Shown here piece after piece: positions 16,975 to 25,224 of a stretch of 64,000 nt of DNA. Location: assembly GCF_031624635.1 (NCBI RefSeq), contig NZ_JAMQOQ010000005.1, forward strand, positions 186,001 through 250,000, given 5' to 3'. Both the position numbers and the translations under genes were made by a program. Each line of letters starts with the position of its first letter. Position 1 is the stretch's first letter. The stretch comes from Halogeometricum sp. S3BR5-2. GTDB taxonomy: Archaea; Halobacteriota; Halobacteria; Halobacteriales; Haloferacaceae. The notes under the pieces were generated by a model. The model made no database searches. It was not told the origin of the DNA and saw only the letters and a program-made list of their open reading frames with translations.

Positions 16975-19900
16975 CTACATGAAGTCGCCCAACTTCGACG
17001 CCTTGTTCTTGTCGTTCTCGAAGACGGATTCGAGGCTCTTTTCGAGGACTTCGAGGCGCTGTTTGGTGTAGGGCCGGCAGTCGAACTCCTCGGCCACTTG
17101 AATCGCCGTCTCCATGTACTTGTTCACGGAGCCTTGGTGGACGGTGAGGTTCACCCGTCCGCCGCACTCCCGGCAGTCGCCCGTCAGCGGCATTCTCCGA
17201 TACTTCTCCCCGCAGTCGAGACAGCGCGTCTCCTGCCTGGAGAACGCGCGGAGGTTGCCGATGAGATCAGGTAAAAAGTGATACTCGATGACGCGTTCGG
17301 CCACGTCCGTCTCGTCGACGGCGCGGAGTTTCCGCGCGAGTTCCAACTGGGCGTCCATCTTGTCCATCATCGACCCGAGCGTCTTGTACGCCGAGAGGTC
17401 CGGGCCGAGGGCGATGTCGGTGGTGTCGTGGGTGTGTTCGAATCCCCGGTACTCGTCGTCGGTGCCGAGGGTGTCCTCGCCCAGTTTGATGTCCTCTTCC
17501 ACCTCGCCGGGGTCGGCCATCCGGAGAGACGCCTCGTAGAACGACTCGGGGTAGCGGCGCACGATGTCCATGTTGTGCGCCTCGTCGTCGATTTCGGAGG
17601 GGTCGATGCGCGAGGACATCACGAGGGGGGCGTCCATCTGCCCGCCGCGCTTGTCGGGGAGGAACTCCTTCGAGAAGTTCAGGAGGCCGTCCATGAGGAG
17701 CATGACGCAGTCCTCGTCGCCGTCGCATTGCTTCGCATATACGCCGTTCGACAGAACGGTGTGCGTCTCCTCGACAGTCAAGCAGTACGTGTGGTCGGTA
17801 TCGGAACCGACGTAATCGACGGTGACGACTTCGTCGGCCGTTGTTCCGCCGTCGGTGGCGACGGACGTGGCTGCGCCGCCCGTTGAGGCATTTTCGGGTG
17901 GTGCCGACCCGACCGGAATCGAATCGCCGAGACCGATTTCTGTCGCCCTGATTTCCTCGATGTCGGCGCCGTCAAACCGGAGCATCTTATGGTCCGGCGT
18001 CACCGTCAGTTCGCGTCCGTTCCGCGTCTCGATGCGAACCATCTGGTCCGGTGCACGGTGCTTCGACACCGCTTCGACGGGTTTCACCACCTCGCCTCCG
18101 TCCTCGTCTATCGACGGGACAAACACGTCGCCGTCGAGTTCCTGCACGAGCGTTCCGAAATCGTCCGTGTCAGGGTCTTCTAAACGTGCCTCGACGAACT
18201 CGTCGATTCGCCCGTGGTGCCACTCGTCGATTTCGTCACGGTACCAGATTTTGGTTTCCGGGTGGAAGCAGTTCCGCCGTTTCGCCGCGTGAAAGTACGG
18301 ATGCGCGTAACCCACGGCGGCGGACGTAAAGCCGACGACCCGCCCCACGACGGCGGCGGAGGTGTGCGGCGCCATCCCGAAGACGAGTTCGCCGATGAGG
18401 TCGTCTCGCTCCTCGACCTGGTAGAACGGCTCCAACCCGTAGAACTTCTCCAAGAGGTCGTCGACGAAGTCGGCCGTCTTCAGCATGTGTTCTGCGGCGC
18501 CGTCCGAGAGCACGATGTCCTGCACTTTCAGTTCGACCAGTTGGTCGTCGAAGCGCAGGGGTTCGCCGTCGATGTCCGTCTCGTAGCCGAGTTCGCGGAA
18601 GTGGTCGACGGTGACGTCGAGTTCGGCGGGGCGGACCGAGGTGACCGGCAGGTCGGTCATGTCGTAGCGGACGGTGCCGTCCTTGAACGAGGAGACGCCG
18701 TGTTTGGCTCTGAGGATGCCTTTTTCGAGCGGTTCGGGCGTCTTGTTCGCGGAGGTGAGTCCCTTCACGCCCTTCAGGATGGGGTAGGAGGACTCGCGTT
18801 CACCGACGGTTTCGAGCGCCGAGCGGAGTTCGCTCGCCAGGTCGACGGAGAACCAGTCGACGCTCTCGACTTCGCGTTCGCAGCGCTCGCAGTAGACGCG
18901 GCCGGACTCGTCGGGTTCGAGGACGGTACCGCAGTCCTCGCACTCGAAGTGCGGTTCGGTGTGTACCTCGCAGTCGGGACAGCGGTTCTTGTACGTGTGC
19001 GCGCCGCAGTCCGGGCACATTCGGTCGCCGACCAGAACGTCCAGTTTCCCGCGCTGGCCGCGGTCGTTGCGGGCGCGGGCCGCCTCGCCCACGTTGCGCT
19101 GGTTGCCACCCATCTCCGTGATGGGAAACAGCGTGTGGACCGCCGGCGAGAGGTCGCGCGACTCCGACTTCTCGGGGCGGCCCATCCGGTTGCCGATGCG
19201 AGTCGGCGCGCGTTCGCGCACGTCGAAGGGGGCGACTTCGTTGACGGCCTTCACCGCGTTGTCGCCGCCGTCCCACTCGCGCGCCTCGGGGGAGAGGTCG
19301 GTCCACTCCTTTTCGAGGGAATCCGAAAGACCCAGCGAGCGAACGAAAAGCCGCCAGTTCGGCACGCGGAGCGTCTCTTCGGTCTGGGTGTGCTCGACGA
19401 GGAGGCGTTCGAGCGTCCGGGTCAGTTCCCCCGTTCGGTCCAGTTCGAGGACGCCGTCCGTCGGGGCGGCGTCGCCCGACCGCACGACCATCCCGCCGTC
19501 GGACTCCACCTCGGCGATGCGGCCCGACGCGGCGGCGTCGGCGAGCGTCTCGAACTCGCTCACGGAAATGTCGTGCCACAGGTAGGTGTACTTCGGGTGG
19601 AGGTGACAGTCGTAGTCGGTGGCCCACGCGAACGCCTCTTTCGGACTCGGGTCGTCGAGTTCGACGCCCGGGTCGTCTTCGAGGGCCTGTACGGGCGCGC
19701 CGGCGGACGCGAACTCCTGCACCCACCACTCGTGGACGTAGGAGGCGGGCGCGAGGGGGTGGTTGTTCTCGACGAACTCGCCGAAGTTGACGAGATACTC
19801 GCCCAAATCGAGAATCTCCTCGACGCCGTTGCGGACTTCGAGGGCCTCCGCGGGGTCGTCGATGCGGCGCACGTCGCCGTTGGCCAGTCTGACCGTCGGC

Positions 19901-21108
19901 CCCTCGATGGAGTCGACGGGGATGACGCCGCCGGCCTTCCCGGGGCGTTCGGTCTTTATCTGCGTCCCGGTGGCGAGGAAGTCGTCGACGAGGTGCATCG
20001 TCGCCGGATGGACGCCGGCGGTGGCGAAGCCGTGGTTGCGGGAGCGACCGTATCGGAGCCTGAAACCGCCCGCCTCGCTCGGGTGGCCGAAGACGGGCCG
20101 GCCGGCGATGAGGTCCCGCAGGTACTTCGTCGCGGGTTCGACGCGGGCGGGGCCGGTCGGTTCGGGCGACCCGTCGGGGGCGTCGTCCGCCTCCTCGTCG
20201 GCCGCCGCTTCGTCGTCGTCCTCCGCCTCGGCGTCTTCGGCGTCTTCCCCGTCTCCGTCGGCGCCGTCGTAGTAGGTGCCGTCGATGAGGTCCTGGAGCC
20301 ACGGCCAGTCGACCTCGTCGAGTTGGCGCGTGTAGCGCTGAATCTTCGGCGCCTTGAGGGCGATACCCTCCGCGAGAACAAGACACATGCCGCCGCGGGC
20401 GGAGTTGGTGTCGACGCGTTCCAAATCGCGGAAGCCCGACACCTCCTCGTCGCCCGTCGCCTCGCCGTCGAGCATGATGGGCATGTGCTTCGCGATGAAC
20501 TTCGTCTCCTTGTCCTTCGGCGAGTACTGGAGGCCCGTCTCCTTGTCGTAGAGGGCGACCTCCTCGGCGTAGCGCTCGGTCTCGACCTCTCTGGCCTCGT
20601 ACTCGTCGATGCCGAGCAGCGACCGGGCGAAGTCGGCGACGAGCACCGAGAGCGCCTGCGCCGTCCCGCCCGCGGAGCGAATCGGGCCGGCGTAGTAGAC
20701 GTTGACGAACTCGGTGCCGTCGTCGTTCTCCAGAATCTCGACGCGGTCGATGCCCTCTATCGGCGCGGCGACGACGCCCTCGGTGAGGAGGGCGACGGCC
20801 GTCCGGACCGCGCCCTCGACCTTCCCGGCGCGGGAGTCGTAGTCGCCGACGCTCCCCTCGACGAAGTCGTTGACGAGTTCGAGGGCGGCCTCCTCGCGGG
20901 ACATCTCACCCTCCAACTCGCGGACGCGTTCGGCGACGCCCGGGATTCCGAGGATGTTCTCGACGCGGTCGGCCATGTCCTTGGCGACCGGAATCTCTAC
21001 CTCGGGCTGAGGGTCGCGCCCCTGCTCTTTCGCCGCGCGCGCGAGGTCGAACGCCTCGTCGAGACGGCCCTCGATGCGCGCGAAGTACCGTTCGTCGTCC
21101 TCGTGCAC
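16975..21108 (-). CDS. polC: DNA polymerase D large subunit (DP2), intein-containing
   Basis: 1377 residues in the precursor, 1196 after splicing. Catalytic subunit of the archaeal replicative polymerase D; the small subunit is not in the window. The N-terminal half has the family start (LDEAFDLARAAKEQGRDP). A Cys-rich zinc module lies at about residues 695-745 and a second (CLDCGE, CRECGG) near 1295-1318. The catalytic aspartates are in the CDGDED motif, formed only when the intein leaves. An acidic low-complexity insertion (about residues 277-318) is a halophile trait. The PPC-domain gene lies just upstream and a structured repeat follows the stop. Confidence 0.97.
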   Translation of the reverse strand: MHEDDERYFARIEGRLDEAFDLARAAKEQGRDPQPEVEIPVAKDMADRVENILGIPGVAERVRELEGEMSREEAALELVNDFVEGSVGDYDSRAGKVEGAVRTAVALLTEGVVAAPIEGIDRVEILENDDGTEFVNVYYAGPIRSAGGTAQALSVLVADFARSLLGIDEYEAREVETERYAEEVALYDKETGLQYSPKDKETKFIAKHMPIMLDGEATGDEEVSGFRDLERVDTNSARGGMCLVLAEGIALKAPKIQRYTRQLDEVDWPWLQDLIDGTYYDGADGDGEDAEDAEAEDDDEAAADEEADDAPDGSPEPTGPARVEPATKYLRDLIAGRPVFGHPSEAGGFRLRYGRSRNHGFATAGVHPATMHLVDDFLATGTQIKTERPGKAGGVIPVDSIEGPTVRLANGDVRRIDDPAEALEVRNGVEEILDLGEYLVNFGEFVENNHPLAPASYVHEWWVQEFASAGAPVQALEDDPGVELDDPSPKEAFAWATDYDCHLHPKYTYLWHDISVSEFETLADAAASGRIAEVESDGGMVVRSGDAAPTDGVLELDRTGELTRTLERLLVEHTQTEETLRVPNWRLFVRSLGLSDSLEKEWTDLSPEAREWDGGDNAVKAVNEVAPFDVRERAPTRIGNRMGRPEKSESRDLSPAVHTLFPITEMGGNQRNVGEAARARNDRGQRGKLDVLVGDRMCPDCGAHTYKNRCPDCEVHTEPHFECEDCGTVLEPDESGRVYCERCEREVESVDWFSVDLASELRSALETVGERESSYPILKGVKGLTSANKTPEPLEKGILRAKHGVSSFKDGTVRYDMTDLPVTSVRPAELDVTVDHFRELGYETDIDGEPLRFDDQLVELKVQDIVLSDGAAEHMLKTADFVDDLLEKFYGLEPFYQVEERDDLIGELVFGMAPHTSAAVVGRVVGFTSAAVGYAHPYFHAAKRRNCFHPETKIWYRDEIDEWHHGRIDEFVEARLEDPDTDDFGTLVQELDGDVFVPSIDEDGGEVVKPVEAVSKHRAPDQMVRIETRNGRELTVTPDHKMLRFDGADIEEIRATEIGLGDSIPVGSAPPENASTGGAATSVATDGGTTADEVVTVDYVGSDTDHTYCLTVEETHTVLSNGVYAKQCDGDEDCVMLLMDGLLNFSKEFLPDKRGGQMDAPLVMSSRIDPSEIDDEAHNMDIVRRYPESFYEASLRMADPGEVEEDIKLGEDTLGTDDEYRGFEHTHDTTDIALGPDLSAYKTLGSMMDKMDAQLELARKLRAVDETDVAERVIEYHFLPDLIGNLRAFSRQETRCLDCGEKYRRMPLTGDCRECGGRVNLTVHQGSVNKYMETAIQVAEEFDCRPYTKQRLEVLEKSLESVFENDKNKASKLGDFM
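17728..18270 (-). other. Mini-intein in the DP2 catalytic motif
   Basis: 181 residues (precursor residues 947-1127), from Cys1 in CFHPETKIWY to Gln181 in LSNGVYAKQ. It splits the active-site motif between Asn and Cys, so the joined product reads RRN-CDGDEDC. Splicing block B is TVTPDHKML with the catalytic His, and block F is TYCLTVEETHTVLSNG. There is no room for and no trace of a LAGLIDADG homing endonuclease. The last residue is Gln instead of Asn, as known for other PolII inteins, and the residue before it is Lys where His is usual. The +1 residue is Cys. Confidence 0.93.
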
Positions 21109-21111
21109 GGC

Positions 21112-21531
21112 TTACAACCAGAGGTCGAGGTCGGTCACGTCGTCGTGTTCGCGTTCGAGGGGTTCGTCGAACGCGCGGATGTACACCTCGCCGGCGAACA
21201 CGGTGGCGGCGTTGAGGTGGCCCGCCAGCGACTGTCCGCTCCGGCGGGAGAGGACGGCGTGGGTGTGGGCGAACGGGTCGCCGTCGAGGAGGGCGACGTT
21301 GCCGACGCAGGCGGCGACTTCCAGCGGTTCGTCGAACGTCACCGAGCGGTACTCCTGGTCGCTCTGGTCGTAGAACCACACCTCCGCGTCCTGCACTGCG
21401 CCCATGGCGTTGAACCACGCCGACTCGATATCCTCCAGTTCGGCGAACTCCTCGATCTCCTCGCGCCAGTCCGCCCCGTGGTCCAGCGAGACGAGGAACT
21501 CGCGACTGGACTCGACTGCCCGATAGTTCAT
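21112..21531 (-). CDS. PPC domain (DUF296) protein
   Basis: 139 residues, entirely one PPC domain: FLVSLDHGADWREEIEEFAE at the start, IESAWFNAMGAVQDAEVWFYD in the middle, and GHLNAATVFAGEVYIRAFD near the end. Bacterial and archaeal single-domain members form trimers and are often labelled DNA-binding by analogy with plant AT-hook proteins, though direct evidence is thin. ATG 21531 gives the normal start. Its stop is three bases before the polC start codon, so it is probably co-transcribed with polC. Confidence 0.85.
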   Translation of the reverse strand: MNYRAVESSREFLVSLDHGADWREEIEEFAELEDIESAWFNAMGAVQDAEVWFYDQSDQEYRSVTFDEPLEVAACVGNVALLDGDPFAHTHAVLSRRSGQSLAGHLNAATVFAGEVYIRAFDEPLEREHDDVTDLDLWL

Positions 21532-21709
21532 ACCCGGGACCTCGCGTGGGACCGCCAAAAGTGTTCAGTGTTCGTGACCGGCCCGTTCGGACGCGGGCGA
21601 CCGGCGGCCCGCGGCGCGTCGACGGGGCCGACGCTCGGCGGCGAGAGAAGAGACGAAGGAGGACGAGTCGAACCGCGGACGTGGCGCGCCCGCGGGTTCG
21701 GAGGGGCCG

Positions 21710-21877
21710 TCAGGCCCAGTCTCGAAGCGACGGCGCCTCGGTCTCGCACATCGAGAGCCACGCGTCGTCGCAGGAGATGTCCGCGATAATGAACTCCGAA
21801 CCGGAGGGGGTGGAGTCCACCGAGGCCATCACCTCGGCGCGCGACGCGTCGGACGCAGCCGTCGCATTCGGCGTCAT
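21710..21877 (-). CDS. 55-residue haloarchaeal protein
   Basis: The peptide begins MTPNATAASDASRAEVM and contains EFIIADISCDDAWLSM. I recall closely similar short proteins, with the same EFIIAD(I)xCDDAWLSM core, across haloarchaea; function unknown. The core ends with acidic/hydrophobic residues, no membrane segment. ATG 21877 is supported by a TATA box 24-30 bases upstream, giving a leaderless message. It is divergent from the peptide-type ABC operon. Confidence 0.75.
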   Translation of the reverse strand: MTPNATAASDASRAEVMASVDSTPSGSEFIIADISCDDAWLSMCETEAPSLRDWA

Positions 21878-21900
21878 GTATGATACTGTGTAACAACCAT

Positions 21901-21907
21901 ACATAAA
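21901..21907 (-). promoter_or_regulatory. TATA box of the 55-residue gene
   Basis: On the minus strand the sequence TTTATGT lies 24-30 bases before ATG 21877, the spacing of a leaderless haloarchaeal promoter. The whole divergent interval up to 22116 is AT-rich for this genome. Confidence 0.55.
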
Positions 21908-22084
21908 CTCGTCGGAACGCCGCCGGATTCGTCGCGGTACCGATAGTTTCCACCGAGAAAGCGAGAAAGATACAAGAAAACAGAAAACGCGTTTTTGTGT
22001 GCAGCGCTCGGCATATATGGGCGACTACGCATGAAATTATACGGCTGGTACGTCATGCTATATCAAACGAGTCGAATGCGGTAA

Positions 22085-22091
22085 CTTTATC
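22085..22091 (+). promoter_or_regulatory. TATA box of the peptide-type ABC operon
   Basis: CTTTATC lies 26-32 bases before ATG 22117, so the substrate-binding protein message is probably leaderless. The interval 21878-22116 also holds CCAAATTTTAG just before the start codon and is the most AT-rich region nearby. Confidence 0.55.
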
Positions 22092-22116
22092 CACGAGAAT
22101 CCAAATTTTAGTTTGA

Positions 22117-23970
22117 ATGCCAGATAGTACCAAACTCTCGCGCCGCGGATTTCTGAAGGCGACGGGCGGAGCGGCCGCCGTGACTGCGCTCGCCGGGTGT
22201 TCCGGCGAGGGGAACGGCGAAGGAACGACCGAGTCCGGCGGGGCCGGAACCGGCACGGAAGCGACGGGGACGGCGACCGAAGAGAGCGGAGACGGCAGCG
22301 AACTGTCCGGTTCCGTGTTCAACCGCGTGCTGAGCGGAACCATCACGACGCTGGACCCCGTCGCGGCGACGGACACGGCCTCGGGCATCGTCATCCAGCA
22401 GCTGTTCGACTGCCTGATGGCGTACCCGAACGCGCTGCCGACCGTCGAGAACGAACTCGCCGCGGACTACACGGTGTCGGACGACTACCGGACGTACACC
22501 TTCCAGCTCGCCGACGCCACCTTCCACAACGGCGACAAGGTCACGGCCTCCGACTTCGTCTACGCGTGGGAGCGCCTCGCGGCCTCCAGCAACAGCCGCC
22601 GCGCCTACTTCATCCTCGACTCCGTCGGCGTCCAGCACGAGACGGACGGGGAGGACAGCTACGTCCCGGGGTCGCTCGGCGTCGAGGCGACGGGCGAGAC
22701 CGAACTCACCGTCAGCCTCAGCGAACCGTTCCACGACACGCTGGAGATGTTCGCCTACACGTCGTTCGCGGCGGTCCCCGAGGGGCTCGTCGGCGACGTC
22801 GGCGACTACGACGGCCAGCTATCCTACGACGAGTTCGCCAACACGAACCCCGTCGGCGCGGGGCCGTTCCAGTTCGCGTTCTGGGAGAAGGGTACCTCCG
22901 CGGCGGTCACGAAGTACGACGACTACTACGGCAACGTCGCGAAGGTCGACAACGTCCGCTGGCAGGTCATCGAGGACGACACGGCCCTGTACAACTACGC
23001 GATGAACCGGAACGCGGACTACTTCGAGCTGCCGACCGCGCAGTTCGACCCCGCGAAGGTCCAAGTCGAAGAGACCGACGACTACGGTCGCGAGACCGGG
23101 ACGTACGGCCCACTCCGGAACAACGCGACGGCGAACTACGTCGGCGTCCCGACGCTGTCCATCTACTACGTCGGGTTCAACATGAGCAAGGTGCCGAAGC
23201 CGGTTCGGCAGGCGTTCGCGTACGTGCTGAACCAAGAGCAGATGGTCTCGGAGGTGTTCAAGAACCGCGGCTCCCCGGCGCAGCTGTTCACGCCGCCGAC
23301 CATCTTCCCCGGCGGCGCGGAGGCCGCGACCGAACTCGTCGAGTCCGAGTACCCCTACAGCATGGGCGAGACCGACATCCAGGCCGCGCGGCAGGTCATG
23401 GAAGAGGCCGGCTACGGCCCCGACAACAAGTTCGAGGTGCAGTGGACGCAGTACAACTCCAACACCTGGGAGCAGATGGCGGGCATCCTGCGCGACCAGC
23501 TCGCGTCGGCCCACATCAACATGCAGATAGAGAAGGCCGACTTCTCGACGCTGCTCGAACGCGGTCGTAACGGACAGCTCCAGGCGTACACGCTCGGCTG
23601 GATCGCCGACTGGCCCGCGCCGGACAACTTCCTGCAGCTTCTGAACCCGCCGCAGACGGACACCTCGCAGCCGGGTCCCATCTCGTACGTCAACTGGACG
23701 AGCGAGAACGGCGACGCGGCTCAGCAGGCGACGGACGCCTACCAGACGGTCGTCAACAACGCGGCGCCGACCGACCAGGCGCAGCAGGCCCGCAACGAGG
23801 CCTACGTGGCGATGGAGCAGGCCAACTGGGAGGACGTGGCGATGCTGCCCATCTACAACGCCAAGGACGAGCGGTTCTGGTACGACAACGTCGAGATAGA
23901 GCCGTTCGGCGGCATGGGTCCGAGCCGGCAGAAGCTCAACAACGTCACGCTCACCGAGCAGTCGAACTGA
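22117..23970 (+). CDS. ABC transporter substrate-binding lipoprotein, peptide type (family 5)
   Basis: 617 residues. A Tat signal (SRRGFLKATG, residues 8-17) and lipobox LAGC with Cys28 place it on the outer face of the membrane. After a Gly/Thr/Glu-rich linker comes the family-5 fold (LDPVAATDTASGIVIQQLFDCLM; later YYVGFNMSKVPKPVRQAFAYVLN). Proteins of this family capture oligopeptides, dipeptides or nickel; the ligand cannot be read from sequence. It heads an operon with two permeases and two ATPases. Codon choice (CAG, CTG, GAG CTG) differs slightly from neighbours, consistent with high expression. Confidence 0.92.
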   Translation: MPDSTKLSRRGFLKATGGAAAVTALAGCSGEGNGEGTTESGGAGTGTEATGTATEESGDGSELSGSVFNRVLSGTITTLDPVAATDTASGIVIQQLFDCLMAYPNALPTVENELAADYTVSDDYRTYTFQLADATFHNGDKVTASDFVYAWERLAASSNSRRAYFILDSVGVQHETDGEDSYVPGSLGVEATGETELTVSLSEPFHDTLEMFAYTSFAAVPEGLVGDVGDYDGQLSYDEFANTNPVGAGPFQFAFWEKGTSAAVTKYDDYYGNVAKVDNVRWQVIEDDTALYNYAMNRNADYFELPTAQFDPAKVQVEETDDYGRETGTYGPLRNNATANYVGVPTLSIYYVGFNMSKVPKPVRQAFAYVLNQEQMVSEVFKNRGSPAQLFTPPTIFPGGAEAATELVESEYPYSMGETDIQAARQVMEEAGYGPDNKFEVQWTQYNSNTWEQMAGILRDQLASAHINMQIEKADFSTLLERGRNGQLQAYTLGWIADWPAPDNFLQLLNPPQTDTSQPGPISYVNWTSENGDAAQQATDAYQTVVNNAAPTDQAQQARNEAYVAMEQANWEDVAMLPIYNAKDERFWYDNVEIEPFGGMGPSRQKLNNVTLTEQSN

Positions 23971-23995
23971 CCCGATAGAAGCACCCACCGCTGAC

Positions 23996-24017
23996 CAAAA
24001 ACTTTCAATAGTTTTTG
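23996..24017 (+). terminator. U-rich hairpin after the substrate-binding protein gene
   Basis: CAAAAACT-TTCAAT-AGTTTTTG is a perfect 8-bp stem with a six-base loop, 26 bases after the stop codon. A second small hairpin, CGCCC-tac-GGGCG, follows at 24043-24055. The run of T in the downstream arm suggests partial termination, which would give more binding protein than permease; this is a common need in ABC operons. Inference from structure only. Confidence 0.45.
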
Positions 24018-24120
24018 ACAGCCGTGCAGTACTATTTCGGAACGCCCTACGGGCGGACAGCAGAGCCGCTGTACGGTGGAATACGATGATACAGAAACGC
24101 AAGACATATCCACATTACCC

Positions 24121-24134
24121 AGTGAACGTTCACT
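24121..24134. promoter_or_regulatory. Perfect 14-bp palindrome before the first permease
   Basis: AGTGAACGTTCACT is a perfect palindrome without spacer, 35 bases before the chosen permease start. It could be an operator for an internal promoter, or lie within coding sequence if the permease starts at 24076. Confidence 0.35.
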
Positions 24135-24168
24135 CAATGTTCGAACGGACCGCTCGCGGAGAGACGCC

Positions 24169-25218
24169 ATGAGTCGGTGGCAGTACTTCCTCCGCAGGAT
24201 ACTGATGTCGATTCCCGTGGTCATCTTCGGGACGACCATCACGTTCGCGCTCATCCGACTGGGACCGCTCGACCCGGTGTCCGCGATTCTGGGGACGCAG
24301 TACACCCCGGAGGCCGCGGCGCAGATACGGTCGAACCTCGGGCTCAACGAACCGCTCTGGAGCCAGTACTTCGAGTTCATGTACCGACTGTTCACCTTCG
24401 ACCTCGGCCGGTCGTGGGTCATCGCCCCCGGGACGAGCGCGTACCAACTCATCGAGGTGTACGCCCCCCGGACCATCTGGCTCGGCTTCTGGTCGGTGCT
24501 CATCGCGCTGTTCGTCGGGATTCCGCTCGGCTTCTACGCCGGGTTGAACCCGAACACCTCCTCGGACTACCTCGCGTCGTTCGGGGGTATCGTCTGGCGC
24601 GCGATGCCGAACTTCTGGCTGGCCATCATCCTCGTCACCGCCCTCTCGCAACTCGGAACGTGGACGAACGGACTGTTCGCGTGGCAGACGTGGATCGTTC
24701 GGACGAACGTCGTCACGCCGCCGGCGCTCGGGTTCTTCCGGTCGCCGATAGAGGGATTCCTCAGCGACCCCGCCGGCTGGCTCGAATCGTTCCTCCGGGC
24801 GACGAAGCAGATAGCTCCGGCCGCTCTGGTGCTCGGGTCCGCGTCGATGGGTAACGAGATGCGCATCGGCCGGACGGCCGTCCTCGAGACCATCAACTCG
24901 AACTACGTCGAGACCGCGCGAGCGAAGGGCGTCTCCGGCCGCTCGCTCGTCTGGAAGCATATCTTCCGGAACGCGCTCATCCCGCTGGTGCCAATCATCA
25001 CGGGCGAGGCGTTCCTGCTCCTGGGCGGGTCGGTGTTCGTCGAGACGGTCTTCGCCATCAACGGTCTCGGGTGGCTGTTCTTCAACGCGGCCATCAACGG
25101 CGACCTGCCGCTCATCGGGACGCTGATGTACATCTTCATCCTCATCCTGGTCGGCACGAACATCCTACAGGACTTCCTGTACACGGTCATCGACCCGCGC
25201 GTCGGGTACGACGGGTGA
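24169..25218 (+). CDS. Peptide-type ABC transporter permease 1 (DppB-like)
   Basis: 349 residues from ATG 24169. Begins with the typical RWQYFLRRILMSIPVVIFGTTITFALI and carries the cytoplasmic coupling segment ETARAKGVSGRSLVWKHIFRNALIP (EAA motif) that touches the ATPases. Six membrane segments. An in-frame ATG at 24076 would add 31 polar residues and is possible, but the later start matches the family and leaves the intergenic hairpins and palindrome outside the gene. The second permease starts six bases after the stop. Confidence 0.9.
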   Translation: MSRWQYFLRRILMSIPVVIFGTTITFALIRLGPLDPVSAILGTQYTPEAAAQIRSNLGLNEPLWSQYFEFMYRLFTFDLGRSWVIAPGTSAYQLIEVYAPRTIWLGFWSVLIALFVGIPLGFYAGLNPNTSSDYLASFGGIVWRAMPNFWLAIILVTALSQLGTWTNGLFAWQTWIVRTNVVTPPALGFFRSPIEGFLSDPAGWLESFLRATKQIAPAALVLGSASMGNEMRIGRTAVLETINSNYVETARAKGVSGRSLVWKHIFRNALIPLVPIITGEAFLLLGGSVFVETVFAINGLGWLFFNAAINGDLPLIGTLMYIFILILVGTNILQDFLYTVIDPRVGYDG

Positions 25219-25224
25219 TTCATC

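Noticed and set aside
17425-17445. GTTCGAATCCC, resembling a tRNA T-loop
   Set aside because: It is inside the polC coding sequence with no acceptor, anticodon or D-arm around it.
18214-21789. Very long open frame antisense to polC (over 1,100 codons)
   Set aside because: High G+C makes stops rare in the frame opposite a real gene. The polC frame has all expected motifs; the antisense product is low-complexity Val/Gly/Glu/Arg sequence without domains.
21874-22056. 60-codon minus-strand frame upstream of the 55-residue gene
   Set aside because: It lies in the AT-rich divergent promoter region, overlaps the promoter elements of both genes, and is rich in Tyr/Phe/Arg/Ser unlike haloarchaeal proteins.
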